A stretch of 35,392 nucleotides of DNA from Nitrospira sp. BO4 (GCA_030144965.1 JAMPUU010000001.1:1-35392); one strand, 5' to 3'; shown: positions 7,994 through 15,463, counted from the first letter of the stretch. A program made the numbers and translations. Notes: a model not told the origin generated them from the sequence alone.

Positions 7994-8770
7994 ATGAAAA
8001 GCCGCTGTACAGAACGCCTGCACATGAAGATATGTGGAGTATCCCTTCCTATCATGGTGGGAGTTGTGTGGCTGGTGCTACCGAATGGGGTGTTCGCTGA
8101 AGGGGAACAGAAACCTACGTCCTCGAAACCGTCGGTGGAGAAACAAGCGACGGACATGACAGGCGGACAACCAGGGCTGGTTGAGGAATATGATGTGGTT
8201 CCAGTCCCACGAGGGGCCTTAGTGGATGACAAGGGTATCGCGCTTGATCAGGTGGTCAAAAACTCCAAAGGCGAGACGCTGGGAACCATCGAAAAGCTGA
8301 TGAAGGATACCAAGACCGGCAAGATCGAATACGCGGTACTCCAAGTCGATGGCACCCAACACCAATTACCTCTGAAATGGAGCCAATTCAAGGTCACCGG
8401 TGGACAGCTGACCCTCAATGCCACGAAAGAGGAACTGCAACCTTCGACCAACGCGGCACAGGCTAAAGACAAGTCTCCGGACGTTTCCACCTATATGGAG
8501 GAGATCGACAAGGTTCGGCGTGAACCGAAGCCGCAAGGCATGCCTTCCGATGTAGGAGGCAGGACGGGCGAAGCAACTCTGCGAGGATCAGGCAACCGGC
8601 AAGATGCAGGCGCGACCAACCCTGGGGTAGGACCGGCAGTGGGGAGCGACTTTGGCACGGAGGCGGGAATCGGGAGCACCGGTTCAACGGGCAGTACAGG
8701 CTCTTCGGGCGGTGCAGGATATGGCGGTGGGAAAGGATCATCGGATGGGTCGGGAAGCGGCGGAAAGTAG
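7994..8770 (+). CDS. Exported PRC-barrel protein with Gly/Ser-rich tail, 258 aa
   Basis: AAGGAGG lies ahead of the ATG. An N-terminal signal peptide (hydrophobic ICGVSLPIMVGVVWLVLPNGVFA, cut near residue 35) leads into a polar linker. A PRC-barrel follows at about 73-145: GIALDQVVKNSKGETLGTIE, KTGKIEYAVLQVDGTQHQLP, LKWSQFKVTGGQLTLNATKE. The last 60 residues are low-complexity Gly/Ser/Thr, with a short GSTGSTGSTGSSGG repeat. It probably sits in the periplasm or at the surface. It starts a plus-strand run with the DUF3309 and YtxH genes. Confidence 0.85.
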   Translation: MKSRCTERLHMKICGVSLPIMVGVVWLVLPNGVFAEGEQKPTSSKPSVEKQATDMTGGQPGLVEEYDVVPVPRGALVDDKGIALDQVVKNSKGETLGTIEKLMKDTKTGKIEYAVLQVDGTQHQLPLKWSQFKVTGGQLTLNATKEELQPSTNAAQAKDKSPDVSTYMEEIDKVRREPKPQGMPSDVGGRTGEATLRGSGNRQDAGATNPGVGPAVGSDFGTEAGIGSTGSTGSTGSSGGAGYGGGKGSSDGSGSGGK

Positions 8771-8847
8771 GCGCGTCGCCTTGAGAGATCGGTGAGGCGG
8801 GTAGATTCTCCGAGGGTGTTTCAGCGTCAACAAAAAGGAGGTATCTC

Positions 8848-9000
8848 ATGGTTACCATCCTATTAGTTATTTTCGTGCTGATCTTTATAGGGGCCCTGCC
8901 GACCTGGCCTTATAGCGCGAATTGGGGCTACTACCCGAGTGGAGGATTTGGCCTCGCTGCGCTGGTGATCTTGATCCTCCTCTTGATGGGACCGGTTTAA
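8848..9000 (+). CDS. DUF3309 family small membrane protein, 50 aa
   Basis: A strong AAAGGAGG site precedes the ATG. The 50-residue product matches DUF3309: MVTILLVIFVLIFIGALPTW, then the polar turn PYSANWGYYPSGG and a second hydrophobic helix FGLAALVILILLLMGPV. The LGALPTWPxSxxWGYxPSGGxG motif is the family hallmark. It is a two-helix inner-membrane protein of unknown role, common near stress genes. It is too short for many gene callers. Confidence 0.9.
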   Translation: MVTILLVIFVLIFIGALPTWPYSANWGYYPSGGFGLAALVILILLLMGPV

Positions 9001-9206
9001 TTGATCTGAGGCCCTTCTTGGTAGGGCTCGGCTGACTTTGGTCTCGAATATCTGCTTGGCATATTGTTCAGCACGGAACTCGGTGGAGTTTCGCTATGTA
9101 TGATTGTGTTGAGCAGATGCACAGAGTGGAAAGGTAACACCGCACTAGGAGGAAACATCGGCATCACACTTTTGGTGCATGCTTAACACAGAAGGAGGAT
9201 CGTAAG

Positions 9207-9590
9207 ATGCGCGATAGAAACAGAAATCATGACTATGAGGAGGATGTGACAGGATGGTCCGCTTTTGTGGCTGGCGCATTGATTGGGGCCGGGGTGGCCC
9301 TGCTATTTGCGCCTCAATCGGGCCCAGAGTTGCGGGGCAGGTTGCGCGACTATGCCGATCGCGCAAAGGATGATTTACTGGATAAGGCGGAAGAGACATG
9401 GGATGCCGCGGTGGAACGCGGTAAGGAATATTATGACAAGGGAGAAGAGGTCCTCCGTGATGTTGGCGAGTCGGCCAAGGACTATGCACGAGAAGGACAG
9501 GAGAGGATGAGGGATCTCGGTCGGTCGGCTCAGGAATTTACCAAACAAACACAACACATGGTCCGTGAGCCGGGGCGGTCAGCATTGTAA
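9207..9590 (+). CDS. YtxH domain-containing protein
   Basis: AAGGAGG precedes the ATG. Residues 17-40 (SAFVAGALIGAGVALLFAPQSG) are the YtxH membrane-anchor signature, followed by ELRGRLRDYADRAKD. The remaining 80 residues form a long charged amphipathic helix with 11-residue periodicity (DDLLDKAEETWDAAVERGKE, YAREGQERMRDLGRSAQEF), recalling LEA or apolipoprotein-like stress helices. It is probably an inner-membrane-anchored stress protein. It clusters with DUF3309 and PRC-barrel genes. Confidence 0.88.
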   Translation: MRDRNRNHDYEEDVTGWSAFVAGALIGAGVALLFAPQSGPELRGRLRDYADRAKDDLLDKAEETWDAAVERGKEYYDKGEEVLRDVGESAKDYAREGQERMRDLGRSAQEFTKQTQHMVREPGRSAL

Positions 9591-9634
9591 TACGTGCAGA
9601 ATAGTGAGGATGATGGAGAGGATAGCCTAGAAAT

Positions 9635-9880
9635 ATGAGCGAGAAGGAGAGTGGCCTCAATTTTCTCTTAGAAGAGTACGCCGCCGCTCTAGAGGAGTGG
9701 ATGCGAGTCCATGGTTCGTATGCCATGCACAAAGAACTCCATCTCGATGTGGATTCAACCGAAGGCGGGTTTTGGCGGGCTGGTTATCTTCAAGCGCTTC
9801 AGGACTTTCAATCCCTCATTCGGGATTGCGACCTAAGCGACACCTGTACCCATCAGGACAATTCTCATGTGTTCCACTAG
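9635..9880 (+). CDS. Conserved hypothetical protein, 81 aa (paralog at 21930)
   Basis: This soluble helical protein has a core LEEWMRVHGSYAMHKELHLD, then STEGGFWRAGYLQALQDF at about residues 19-62. It matches the ORF at 21930-22121 (LADWMLTHGSFAMHEQRHR, STERLYWHYGYLMAQQDM), so a paralogous family is present. The spacing of conserved H, W and Y residues (WM..HG(S/T)(Y/F)AMH, W..GYL.A.QD) looks specific. The function is unknown. The next gene starts 21 bases downstream, suggesting co-transcription. Confidence 0.65.
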   Translation: MSEKESGLNFLLEEYAAALEEWMRVHGSYAMHKELHLDVDSTEGGFWRAGYLQALQDFQSLIRDCDLSDTCTHQDNSHVFH

Positions 9881-9901
9881 GCCATCACGTCAATCTGATA
9901 A

Positions 9902-10213
9902 ATGAGTAAAGATATCGTCCATTTCCAATGGCACTTGACACCCAGAGGATGGGTTCGGGGAGACTGGTCTGCCAACGAACCGCTTGAATTCAGGACGCCC
10001 CCACCGGCTGATCGAGTTGAAACGTGGGTAACCACGGAAACCACGTATGATATGCAGTTCGCAAAAGCGCACAAGGAATGGACGCTGACGTGGGCGTCAC
10101 CTGAGCAAAATGAGGAAGAACGAACTGCCTTACGGTCCACTATCCGTACACCCGCACCAGAATCTGAGAATCCAAGTCTTAAAACCTGGGACTTTCCGTT
10201 GAATCAGTTGTGA
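9902..10213 (+). CDS. Conserved hypothetical protein, 103 aa
   Basis: This small soluble protein is rich in Trp, with HFQWHLTPRGWVRGDWSANE at residues 7-26, then PPPADRVETWVTTETTYDMQ and EWTLTWASPEQNEEERTAL. The ordered W/P pattern looks like real coding sequence, and no signal peptide or membrane helix is seen. It follows the 9635 gene by 21 bases with only a weak ribosome site, so it is probably translated from the same mRNA. The function is unknown. Confidence 0.6.
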   Translation: MSKDIVHFQWHLTPRGWVRGDWSANEPLEFRTPPPADRVETWVTTETTYDMQFAKAHKEWTLTWASPEQNEEERTALRSTIRTPAPESENPSLKTWDFPLNQL

Positions 10214-10415
10214 CATCCTATTAACGACTCTGCTTCAATGTGCACGCTTCAGGTAACATCCTAAGAGCATCTCTCCTGTGCAGGAACCCTCGCTTCCTTT
10301 TCCAGCGTGCCACTATGCGTTTTACCAGTATGCCGCTTAGAAGAACTGCCATAGGTTGAGTAAGACACTGTTGGCATCTGTCTTAACAAAACCACATCAT
10401 AAGGAGGCCTTTATC

Positions 10416-10865
10416 ATGTCCGTTATAGAGAAATCCATTGACCTCAATGTTCCGGTTCGGACGGCCTACAATCAATGGACCCAGTTTGAAGACTTTCCTC
10501 GCTTCATGGAGGGGGTCGAGCAAGTCCGACAGATCGACGACAAACATCTGCACTGGAAAGCCAGTATTGGCGGAAAGCAGGAAGAATGGGATGCCGTGAT
10601 CACCGAGCAGGTGCCTGATCAACGGATTGCGTGGCGGAGTCAACACGGGGCGAAGAACGAAGGGATCGTCATCTTTTCTCCAGTCACCGAGGGGAAGTCG
10701 AAGATCAACCTGCGCATCGAGTATGAACCCCAGGGCGTGGTCGAGAAAACGGGTGATGCGGTGGGAGTAGTATCTCAACGCGTGGAAGGGGACTTAAAAC
10801 GATTCAAGGAGTTTATTGAAACGCGAGGACAAGAGACCGGTGGCTGGCGGGGGAATGTCAACTGA
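10416..10865 (+). CDS. SRPBCC family (polyketide cyclase/START-like) protein
   Basis: The start at 10416 is set by AAGGAGG upstream. The 149-aa product begins VIEKSIDLNVPVRTAYNQWT, then FEDFPRFMEGVEQVRQIDDK and LHWKASIGGKQEEWDAVITE. This is the usual SRPBCC opening (V..S..I..P....Y..W.....FP.FM..V..V). Residues 80-115 (RIAWRSQHGAKNEGIVIFSP) continue the helix-grip fold. These proteins bind hydrophobic ligands or lipids; members of this subgroup are cytoplasmic and uncharacterised. It stands alone between the 9902 gene and the broken DUF3015 gene. Confidence 0.88.
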   Translation: MSVIEKSIDLNVPVRTAYNQWTQFEDFPRFMEGVEQVRQIDDKHLHWKASIGGKQEEWDAVITEQVPDQRIAWRSQHGAKNEGIVIFSPVTEGKSKINLRIEYEPQGVVEKTGDAVGVVSQRVEGDLKRFKEFIETRGQETGGWRGNVN

Positions 10866-10948
10866 GAACAAAGGATGCAGATCCCCAAATGCTCCAGTGG
10901 AGGACACCATACCTAGGTGGGTCCGTAGGCCCTCAACCAGGAGGAACC

Positions 10949-11448
10949 ATGAAGATTACAATGGCGAGTCTTGCTTTAGCTTCAGCTTTGATCAGTTTGC
11001 AACCGGGGACCGGTCTTGCGGCTTGGGGAGATGGCCCTGGTTGCGGGTTCGGAAAAATGGTGTTTACGACAGAGCCGAAGTCGATTCTTCTCCAGCACTT
11101 CGGCTCGACGTTGAATGTGCCGACTCAACCATTTGCCATTACGAGTGGCACATCAGGCTGTACGAACAATGGCATGATCGTCAAAGAGGATCGGGCAACG
11201 GTATTTGCAAGCGTCAATTATGACAATCTCTCACAGGAGATGGCGCAGGGATCTGGGGAGCACCTCGCCTCGCTGGCCACGTTGTTAGCATACCCCCTGA
11301 TCGTCAACTCGGATTCTTCTCATTAGTTCAGGCCCACTATCGATCTCTGGTTCAAGCGGGGGACAATTCGCCGCAAACCATGTTGATTGCCCTGCAGGCA
11401 GCGGTCGCGGAACAGCCCGATTTGTCCACGGTTCCTAGGAAACATTGA
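10949..11448 (+). pseudogene. DUF3015 family exported protein, frameshifted
   Basis: AGGAGG precedes the ATG at 10949 and a signal peptide follows (MKITMASLALASALISLQPGTGLA). The body has the DUF3015 pattern: GPGCGFGKMVF, FAITSGTSGCTNNG, ATVFASVNYDNLSQEMAQGSGE, HLASLATLL. After LLA the frame runs out at 11326, but one frame over the protein continues: IPPDRQLGFFSLVQAHYRSL, VQAGDNSPQTMLIALQAAVA, ending at TGA 11446-11448. The total span is 3n+2 bases, so a single-base deletion around 11288-11292 explains it. The gene is either recently inactivated or carries a base error. The family role is unknown (periplasmic). Confidence 0.85.
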
Positions 11449-11565
11449 GAGGGGTGAGGCATACGTTTCGCCAGAACAGCATCAACCCATGTGCGATAAC
11501 AATTGTTGACAAGATGTCCGATGGTCGAAGTGCAAGGAATAGGCTCTGTATCAATTGTATAGATT

Positions 11566-11609
11566 GCGAAGGGGGGATAACTCAAGTCCATCTGAGCAAC
11601 CCCCTTCGC
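11566..11609. repeat. Strong 10-bp inverted repeat between convergent genes
   Basis: GCGAAGGGGG (11566-11575) pairs perfectly with CCCCCTTCGC (11600-11609), with a nested CTCA/TGAG pair in the loop. There is no T-run on either side. It sits between the DUF3015 and hemerythrin genes, which converge, so a transcript-end stabiliser or bidirectional terminator is plausible. Confidence 0.5.
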
Positions 11610-11674
11610 CTCTAAGCAGCCCGCCGCTACTTCAATAGGGCGACGTCAGGAAAATCAACAAGGGGCCTAAATCG

Positions 11675-12160
11675 TTAGGATTTAGAAAAGGGCTGCTTGG
11701 CCTTTGTATACTTGTTCACCACGGTTTCCTTGCGCTTCATGACCGCTGCTTCTAAGGCTTCCCAATCAATATTGCCTTCCTGAGCTCTGGGCAACATTTC
11801 GCCCTCTTCTTCTTCGATATGGTGCTTGACGAGCTCGCCCAGGACTTTGAACTTGGCCTGAAAGATTTCATTCGTAGGCTTGAGCTTCTTGAGTTCCTTA
11901 ATCAGAACGTGAACGAGATGGTGTTCCTCGATCGCCTCGTTCATCTTCTCGTCTTCGTCAATGGCTCTGCGGATCGCCGGGTAAATGAGCTTCTCCTCCA
12001 AGTCGGCATGCACCTCCAGCTCCATGATGGCGGTGGCGGCAATGTCCGCTTGCTGCTTCCCTTCGGCTGACTCGAACTCTTCGAAGAGCCCTTTCACCTT
12101 TTCATGGTCCTCTTTCAACATCTCAATCACACCGGATGTGACGGGAGCTTGGCTGGTCAT
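11675..12160 (-). CDS. Hemerythrin domain-containing protein
   Basis: AAGGAGG precedes the ATG at 12160. This 161-aa four-helix protein has the HHE metal ligands: H19 (LKEDHEKV), H51-x3-E55 (EVHADLEEKLIYPAI), H80/H81 with H84 (EEHHLVHVLIKEL) and H113/H114-x3-4-E118 (VKHHIEEEEGEMLP). It therefore probably binds a di-iron centre and senses or stores O2, NO or iron in the cytoplasm. It lies 31 bases after the DUF4142 lipoprotein gene in the same direction. A weak hairpin (CTAAATC/GATTTAG) overlaps the stop codon. Confidence 0.92.
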   Translation of the reverse strand: MTSQAPVTSGVIEMLKEDHEKVKGLFEEFESAEGKQQADIAATAIMELEVHADLEEKLIYPAIRRAIDEDEKMNEAIEEHHLVHVLIKELKKLKPTNEIFQAKFKVLGELVKHHIEEEEGEMLPRAQEGNIDWEALEAAVMKRKETVVNKYTKAKQPFSKS

Positions 12161-12191
12161 CGTGTCCTCCTTTTGGTTCATCCAACAGTTA

Positions 12192-12734
12192 TTATTGATT
12201 TCGTACGTGCCGCTGGATCGTTTGAGCGGAGGCTAAATGGCTCTGCAATTCCGGCCGTATTTCTTGGAGAAACCGGTGGAATTGCGGGTCATTCACGGCA
12301 TCCGCCATGTCTTTGACGAGGTCCACCGATTGCTCATGCATTTTGATTTGGTATTTCATGTACGCCTTATCGAAGTTCGGCCCCTTCTTCTCGCGGAGAT
12401 TTGCCATCGCCTTGTGATGGGTGTTGTCCACACTCGCGGCCAGCGCCGGGTGGTGGGGCTCCATTCGGATCCGCTGGGCCAATCGGCTGGTGTCCTGCAG
12501 CTTGGCGTCATGTTCCTTCACCATACGTGAGGCGTACGCACGCACCTCCTCGGAGGAGGCTCGTTCGCGTGCCAGTTGCCCAGCATCCACTTCACTGCGA
12601 TAGATCGAATTGAACACACCGAGCACGTCCGCATCAGACATGGTCGCCCCAGGCAGATACCGCTGCGCCAAGGAACAAGCCGATAGAAGGGCGCAGGCCC
12701 CTATAGCAACGGCTACAATCAGGATTGATTTCAT
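12192..12734 (-). CDS. DUF4142 lipoprotein
   Basis: AGGGGG lies upstream of the ATG. The N-terminus is a lipoprotein signal with lipobox LLSAC (Cys at about residue 20). The rest matches DUF4142: VLGVFNSIYRSEVDAGQLAR, VRAYASRMVKEHDAKLQDTS, FDKAYMKYQIKMHEQSVDLV, and a final QSHLASAQTIQRHV. It is the second DUF4142 gene of the window, here membrane-anchored. It probably shares a transcript with the hemerythrin gene. The ACTAGGAAAG box upstream is identical to that of the other copy. Confidence 0.88.
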   Translation of the reverse strand: MKSILIVAVAIGACALLSACSLAQRYLPGATMSDADVLGVFNSIYRSEVDAGQLARERASSEEVRAYASRMVKEHDAKLQDTSRLAQRIRMEPHHPALAASVDNTHHKAMANLREKKGPNFDKAYMKYQIKMHEQSVDLVKDMADAVNDPQFHRFLQEIRPELQSHLASAQTIQRHVRNQ

Positions 12735-12847
12735 CTGGCCCCCTTTGCGATGTGGTGATTTATATCGGCACGTGTAAACAGGCTCATAGAAGGTTGCCTA
12801 TAGTGAACTTGTAGTAGGCAGTGTAAGAGGCTTTGAGCGGGTGTGAC

Positions 12848-12857
12848 ACTAGGAAAG
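12848..12857 (-). promoter_or_regulatory. ACTAGGAAAG box upstream of DUF4142 lipoprotein gene
   Basis: This is identical in ten bases to 7284-7293 and lies at a similar distance (about 114 bases) from its start codon. Both have a second CTAGTCG further upstream on the coding strand. The gap between the two parts differs (16 versus 23 bases). Confidence 0.4.
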
Positions 12858-13009
12858 GGCATTGCGGGAAACGACTAGTTAACGAGAGGCGTGACGAGTG
12901 TCAAGCTCATCGAAGGGTGACGGTACGAGCCATATGAACTGAGCCGAAGAACGAACGCGGCGATGCGTGCGCAGAAGAGTGTTTGCGTCATGAAGGAGCC
13001 GCAGCCACA

Positions 13010-13357
13010 ATGAAAGACGATAACCTATCCGGTTCGAGCCGAGAAAAGCTGAAGGCGCAAACCTTAAAGATGGTGGCGAGAATCTATGGCATTTCTCCTG
13101 AGGACGCCGAATCGATCTATTGTCAGGTGATGCATGAACCACCCCCTCCGCAGCGCACACGTGAACTGACCTGGAAGGGCGAAAGACCTACCACACCAGG
13201 GCTCTATTGGTATCGGCGGCATGCGGCTGACAAGCCCGTCATTGTGCAAATGTGGAAGCTGAAGAACGGGACCTTGCGGGCGAGATTTCTGGATCTAGGA
13301 ATCAAATGTGCTGCACAAGAGGGTCAATGGGCGGGGCTCCTAGAGCCGACCCACTGA
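13010..13357 (+). CDS. Conserved hypothetical protein, 115 aa (paralog of 5684)
   Basis: The start at 13010 is chosen because MKDDNLSG aligns with MNDDDLSG of the 5684 gene and GGAG lies upstream; an in-frame extension to 12983 is less likely. Shared landmarks are GISPEDAESIYCQVMHEPPP, GLYWYRRH at about residues 64-71, GTLRARFLD and the end GQWAGLLEP. It is a soluble protein of unknown function. It is followed after 65 bases by a small gene in the same direction. Confidence 0.75.
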   Translation: MKDDNLSGSSREKLKAQTLKMVARIYGISPEDAESIYCQVMHEPPPPQRTRELTWKGERPTTPGLYWYRRHAADKPVIVQMWKLKNGTLRARFLDLGIKCAAQEGQWAGLLEPTH

Positions 13358-13422
13358 ATGGCTCATTTCTGAGACCCACTCCTGTCTCTAACTGGCACAC
13401 GTGATGCAGTAAGGAGGCCATC

Positions 13423-13599
13423 ATGGAGTCCAAGCTGGAGGAGGAACTTCGGGCGACCATGCATAACCAGGTCGAAGCCTTGGTCGAGATCAAACGCCGA
13501 GCACAGAGTCTCATTGATGGCAACGGCGAGACTGTGGCGGAGGCCGCCCACATTGTGTTCCTTGCCGAGCGCGCGATCGGCAACAAAACCACGGCCTGA
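13423..13599 (+). CDS. Small hypothetical protein, 58 aa
   Basis: A textbook AAGGAGG site precedes the ATG. The product is a single acidic amphipathic helix pair: MESKLEEELRATMHNQVEAL, VEIKRRAQSLIDGNGETVAE, AAHIVFLAERAIGNKTTA. It has no membrane segment and no known motif that I recognise. It converges on the copper-protein gene, whose stop is only 10 bases away. Confidence 0.6.
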   Translation: MESKLEEELRATMHNQVEALVEIKRRAQSLIDGNGETVAEAAHIVFLAERAIGNKTTA

Positions 13600-13608
13600 C
13601 CTCGGCGC

Positions 13609-13995
13609 TCATTTGCCCACAGGTGAACCCGCCAATGCGCGACACGTGCTTGCACAACGGCGACATTCCTCAGCGCAAGGGCCACATAACGCATGCTGAG
13701 GGGCATGTCGCTCGCATAGCTCCGCACATCGATCGCAAATCTCCGCACATAAACGGCTGATTTGTTCAGACCACGCACTCGCACGACTGACCCACTGTGC
13801 TGTTACGAGACAGATCTCAGCACATTCTCGACACAGGCGGATGCATTTCGCCATGATCTCATGGTCTTTCTGGTCACCGTGCTCACGCATTCCAATCATG
13901 TCATCGGAACAATTGTCGCAAATCTGCGCGCAGGCAAAACACGCATCGGCACATTTGTGTTGTTGGGGAGTCAATGTGGAAGATGTCGTAAGCAT
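13609..13995 (-). CDS. Four-helix bundle copper-binding (Csp-like) protein
   Basis: GAGGGGGG precedes the ATG. The 128-aa product is Cys-rich, with repeated CxxxC/CxxC spacing along four helices: C15, C19, C22, C26, C29; then C51, C55, C58, C62; then C83, C87, C90, C94; then C104, C107, C111, C114, C118. This matches the DUF326/Csp copper-storage family, where the Cys residues line a four-helix bundle and bind many Cu(I) ions. There is no signal peptide, so it resembles the cytosolic Csp3 type. The first 65 codons and the promoter region lie inside a perfect tandem duplication. Confidence 0.9.
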   Translation of the reverse strand: MLTTSSTLTPQQHKCADACFACAQICDNCSDDMIGMREHGDQKDHEIMAKCIRLCRECAEICLVTAQWVSRASAWSEQISRLCAEICDRCAELCERHAPQHALCGPCAEECRRCASTCRALAGSPVGK

Positions 13996-14329
13996 GATTG
14001 CCCCCCTCTTGTGCGTTTGCCATCTGTGTACTGATTCGACATCCATCTAAAAGACGATCCATTCCTGTTACGAGACAGATCTCAGCACATTCTCGACACA
14101 GGCGGATGCATTTCGCCATGATCTCATGGTCTTTCTGGTCACCGTGCTCACGCATTCCAATCATGTCATCGGAACAATTGTCGCAAATCTGCGCGCAGGC
14201 AAAACACGCATCGGCACATTTGTGTTGTTGGGGAGTCAATGTGGAAGATGTCGTAAGCATGATTGCCCCCCTCTTGTGCGTTTGCCATCTGTGTACTGAT
14301 TCGACATCCATCTAAAAGACGATCCATTC
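13800..14329. repeat. Perfect 265-bp tandem duplication
   Basis: Bases 13800-14064 and 14065-14329 are identical by eye over 265 positions. The unit carries the first 65 codons of the copper-protein gene plus its ribosome site and about 69 upstream bases. As 265 is not a multiple of three, the outer copy reads out of frame beyond the junction. The event is either very recent or an assembly artefact. Confidence 0.95.
13901..14260 (-). pseudogene. Truncated copy of the copper-binding protein gene
   Basis: Starting at 14260, the first 65 residues are identical to the intact gene (MLTTSSTLTPQQ through CAEICLVT). The frame then crosses the duplication junction into GMDRLLDGCRIS and out-of-frame sequence, stopping at 13901. 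It keeps the first nine Cys residues and has its own ribosome site, so a short Cys-rich peptide with a scrambled tail could still be made. It overlaps the promoter and 5' part of the intact copy. Confidence 0.85.
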
Positions 14330-14349
14330 TTCTCGTCTGGTCGTACCAG

Positions 14350-14436
14350 TCAGGAAGCTTTCTTGCGAGGAACTTTGGCCCCTTGGCGTCGTGCTTCGGA
14401 CAAGCCGATCGCGATGGCTTGTTTTCGACTGGTCAC
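14350..14436 (-). pseudogene. DUF6496-like C-terminal fragment
   Basis: The frame reads SRKQAIAIGLSEARRQGAKV then PRKKAS before the stop. This is the conserved end of a small basic protein family (K..SRKQAIAI.LSEAR..G.K.P). A stop codon sits just upstream and only a GTG is available, so the usual N-terminus (GKVK...) is missing. It is probably a relic; a 28-aa GTG-started peptide is possible. Confidence 0.5.
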
Positions 14437-14457
14437 CCGTTAGTCCGGTGCGACGAG

Positions 14458-14766
14458 TCAATTGTCACGTTGCAGCGTCGTCGCATGGCCTTGCTCCGTG
14501 ACATAGGCCTTGACCACGTCCCCTGTCTTTACCGTATCCAGCTTCGTAGTCTTGTCGACGTGGATTTTGTGCAGTCCACTATCGGTCTGGATGAAATAAT
14601 ACTCACCTTCTTTTTTCATTAAGGTACCCAGGATCGTATCTTTCGTCAGACGCTCTTTGATCGTTGGGCTGGCTTCTTTCTCAGCCATGGCATCCGCTGC
14701 GTAGGTCAGACCGATTCCAGAGCTCAATAGTCCAACTGTCAGTATTGAGAGTAGTGCTGTTTTCAT
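14458..14766 (-). CDS. Small secreted protein, paralog of 19625
   Basis: GGGAGG is just ahead of the ATG at 14766. The signal peptide MKTALLSILTVGLLSSGIGLTYAADA is followed by MAEKEASPTIKERLTKDTIL, GTLMKKEGEYYFIQTDSGLH, KIHVDKTTKLDTVKTGDVVK and AYVTEQGHATTLQ. The GTL...G..Y.I...DG.....HVD..T..D.V..GD.V.A.V pattern suggests a small OB-like beta-barrel in the periplasm. It matches the gene at 19625 at about 60 per cent. The ligand and function are unknown. Confidence 0.75.
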   Translation of the reverse strand: MKTALLSILTVGLLSSGIGLTYAADAMAEKEASPTIKERLTKDTILGTLMKKEGEYYFIQTDSGLHKIHVDKTTKLDTVKTGDVVKAYVTEQGHATTLQRDN

Positions 14767-14950
14767 AAAACCTCCCATGTAAGCGGTGAATGATTGGATG
14801 AGTGTTGCATCAGATATTCTCCTCGAATACTGGGCAATTGCCTTGAGGGATGTTCCTGGGTGGTATGCGGACGTGAGGAGCGTACTGTAGGACTAGACGG
14901 AAGGCGTTTCTGGATCTTCGCAGAAGTCAACCAACAAAGGAGGGTCAAAC

Positions 14951-15307
14951 ATGCGAAATGTGTCCAAGATGATAGGAACGACATTGCTGACAGTTCTGTT
15001 GTGCGCAGGTTTCTCCACGGTCGCACTCTCCGTAGACCGGGAGGTCTATGACAAACCGAATGTGCAGACGGGCAACATCATTAAAGGGAAGGTCATGAGT
15101 GTGAATCCGGACGCGAAGGCTGCACAGACGTGGCATGTGGGAGTGAAGGATAACGACACCGGTCAGGTGGTCGTTCTTCATGTCGATAAGACGACCACAA
15201 GGAAGGACATTATGATGAGCCCCGATTTGGGAGACAATGTTATTGCTAAATATAATGAGCAAAAACACGCCATCTCTTTCCTGACGGATCAAGCAATGAG
15301 CCACTGA
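14951..15307 (+). CDS. Small secreted beta-rich protein, 118 aa
   Basis: AAGGAGGG precedes the ATG. A signal peptide (MRNVSKMIGTTLLTVLLCAGFSTVALS) leads to a beta-rich mature part: GNIIKGKVMSVNPDAKAAQT, WHVGVKDNDTGQVVVLHVDK, TTTRKDIMMSPDLGDNVIAK. It shares the general 'modulation of a soluble ion or cofactor by a small barrel' layout (I.G.V......V.D..TG..V.LHVD..T......GD.V.A.Y) with the 14458, 19625 and 22160 proteins, so they may be one diverged superfamily. It is divergent from the 14458 gene across a 184-base promoter region. Confidence 0.7.
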   Translation: MRNVSKMIGTTLLTVLLCAGFSTVALSVDREVYDKPNVQTGNIIKGKVMSVNPDAKAAQTWHVGVKDNDTGQVVVLHVDKTTTRKDIMMSPDLGDNVIAKYNEQKHAISFLTDQAMSH

Positions 15308-15364
15308 TCACTCCCAGGAGCGAGGCATTCATCCGAAACACCTCACAAACAAGGAGAAGCCGAC

Positions 15365-15463
15365 ATGAAGATCCGTAACATGCGTGCACATATCGTGATG
15401 ATAAGTACACTTTTACTCGCCCTGAGAGTACAAGGTGAGGTATTGGGAATGGCCTTCTCGTGA
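15365..15463 (+). CDS. 32-aa leader-like peptide coupled to DUF2127 gene
   Basis: AAGGAG lies ahead of the ATG. The product MKIRNMRAHIVMISTLLLAL continues RVQGEVLGMAFS and resembles a signal peptide. Its stop TGA overlaps the GTG start of the next gene (GTGA at 15460-15463), a classic translational coupling. It may be a leader peptide or the remnant of a longer exported protein. Confidence 0.45.
   Translation: MKIRNMRAHIVMISTLLLALRVQGEVLGMAFS

Noticed and set aside
11352..11591. 79-aa minus-strand open frame
   Set aside because: It lies mostly opposite the frameshifted C-terminus of the DUF3015 gene and has no family pattern.
14041..14120. Duplicated unit as a phage or IS attachment site
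   Set aside because: The 265-bp units are directly adjacent with no intervening element, which fits simple tandem duplication.
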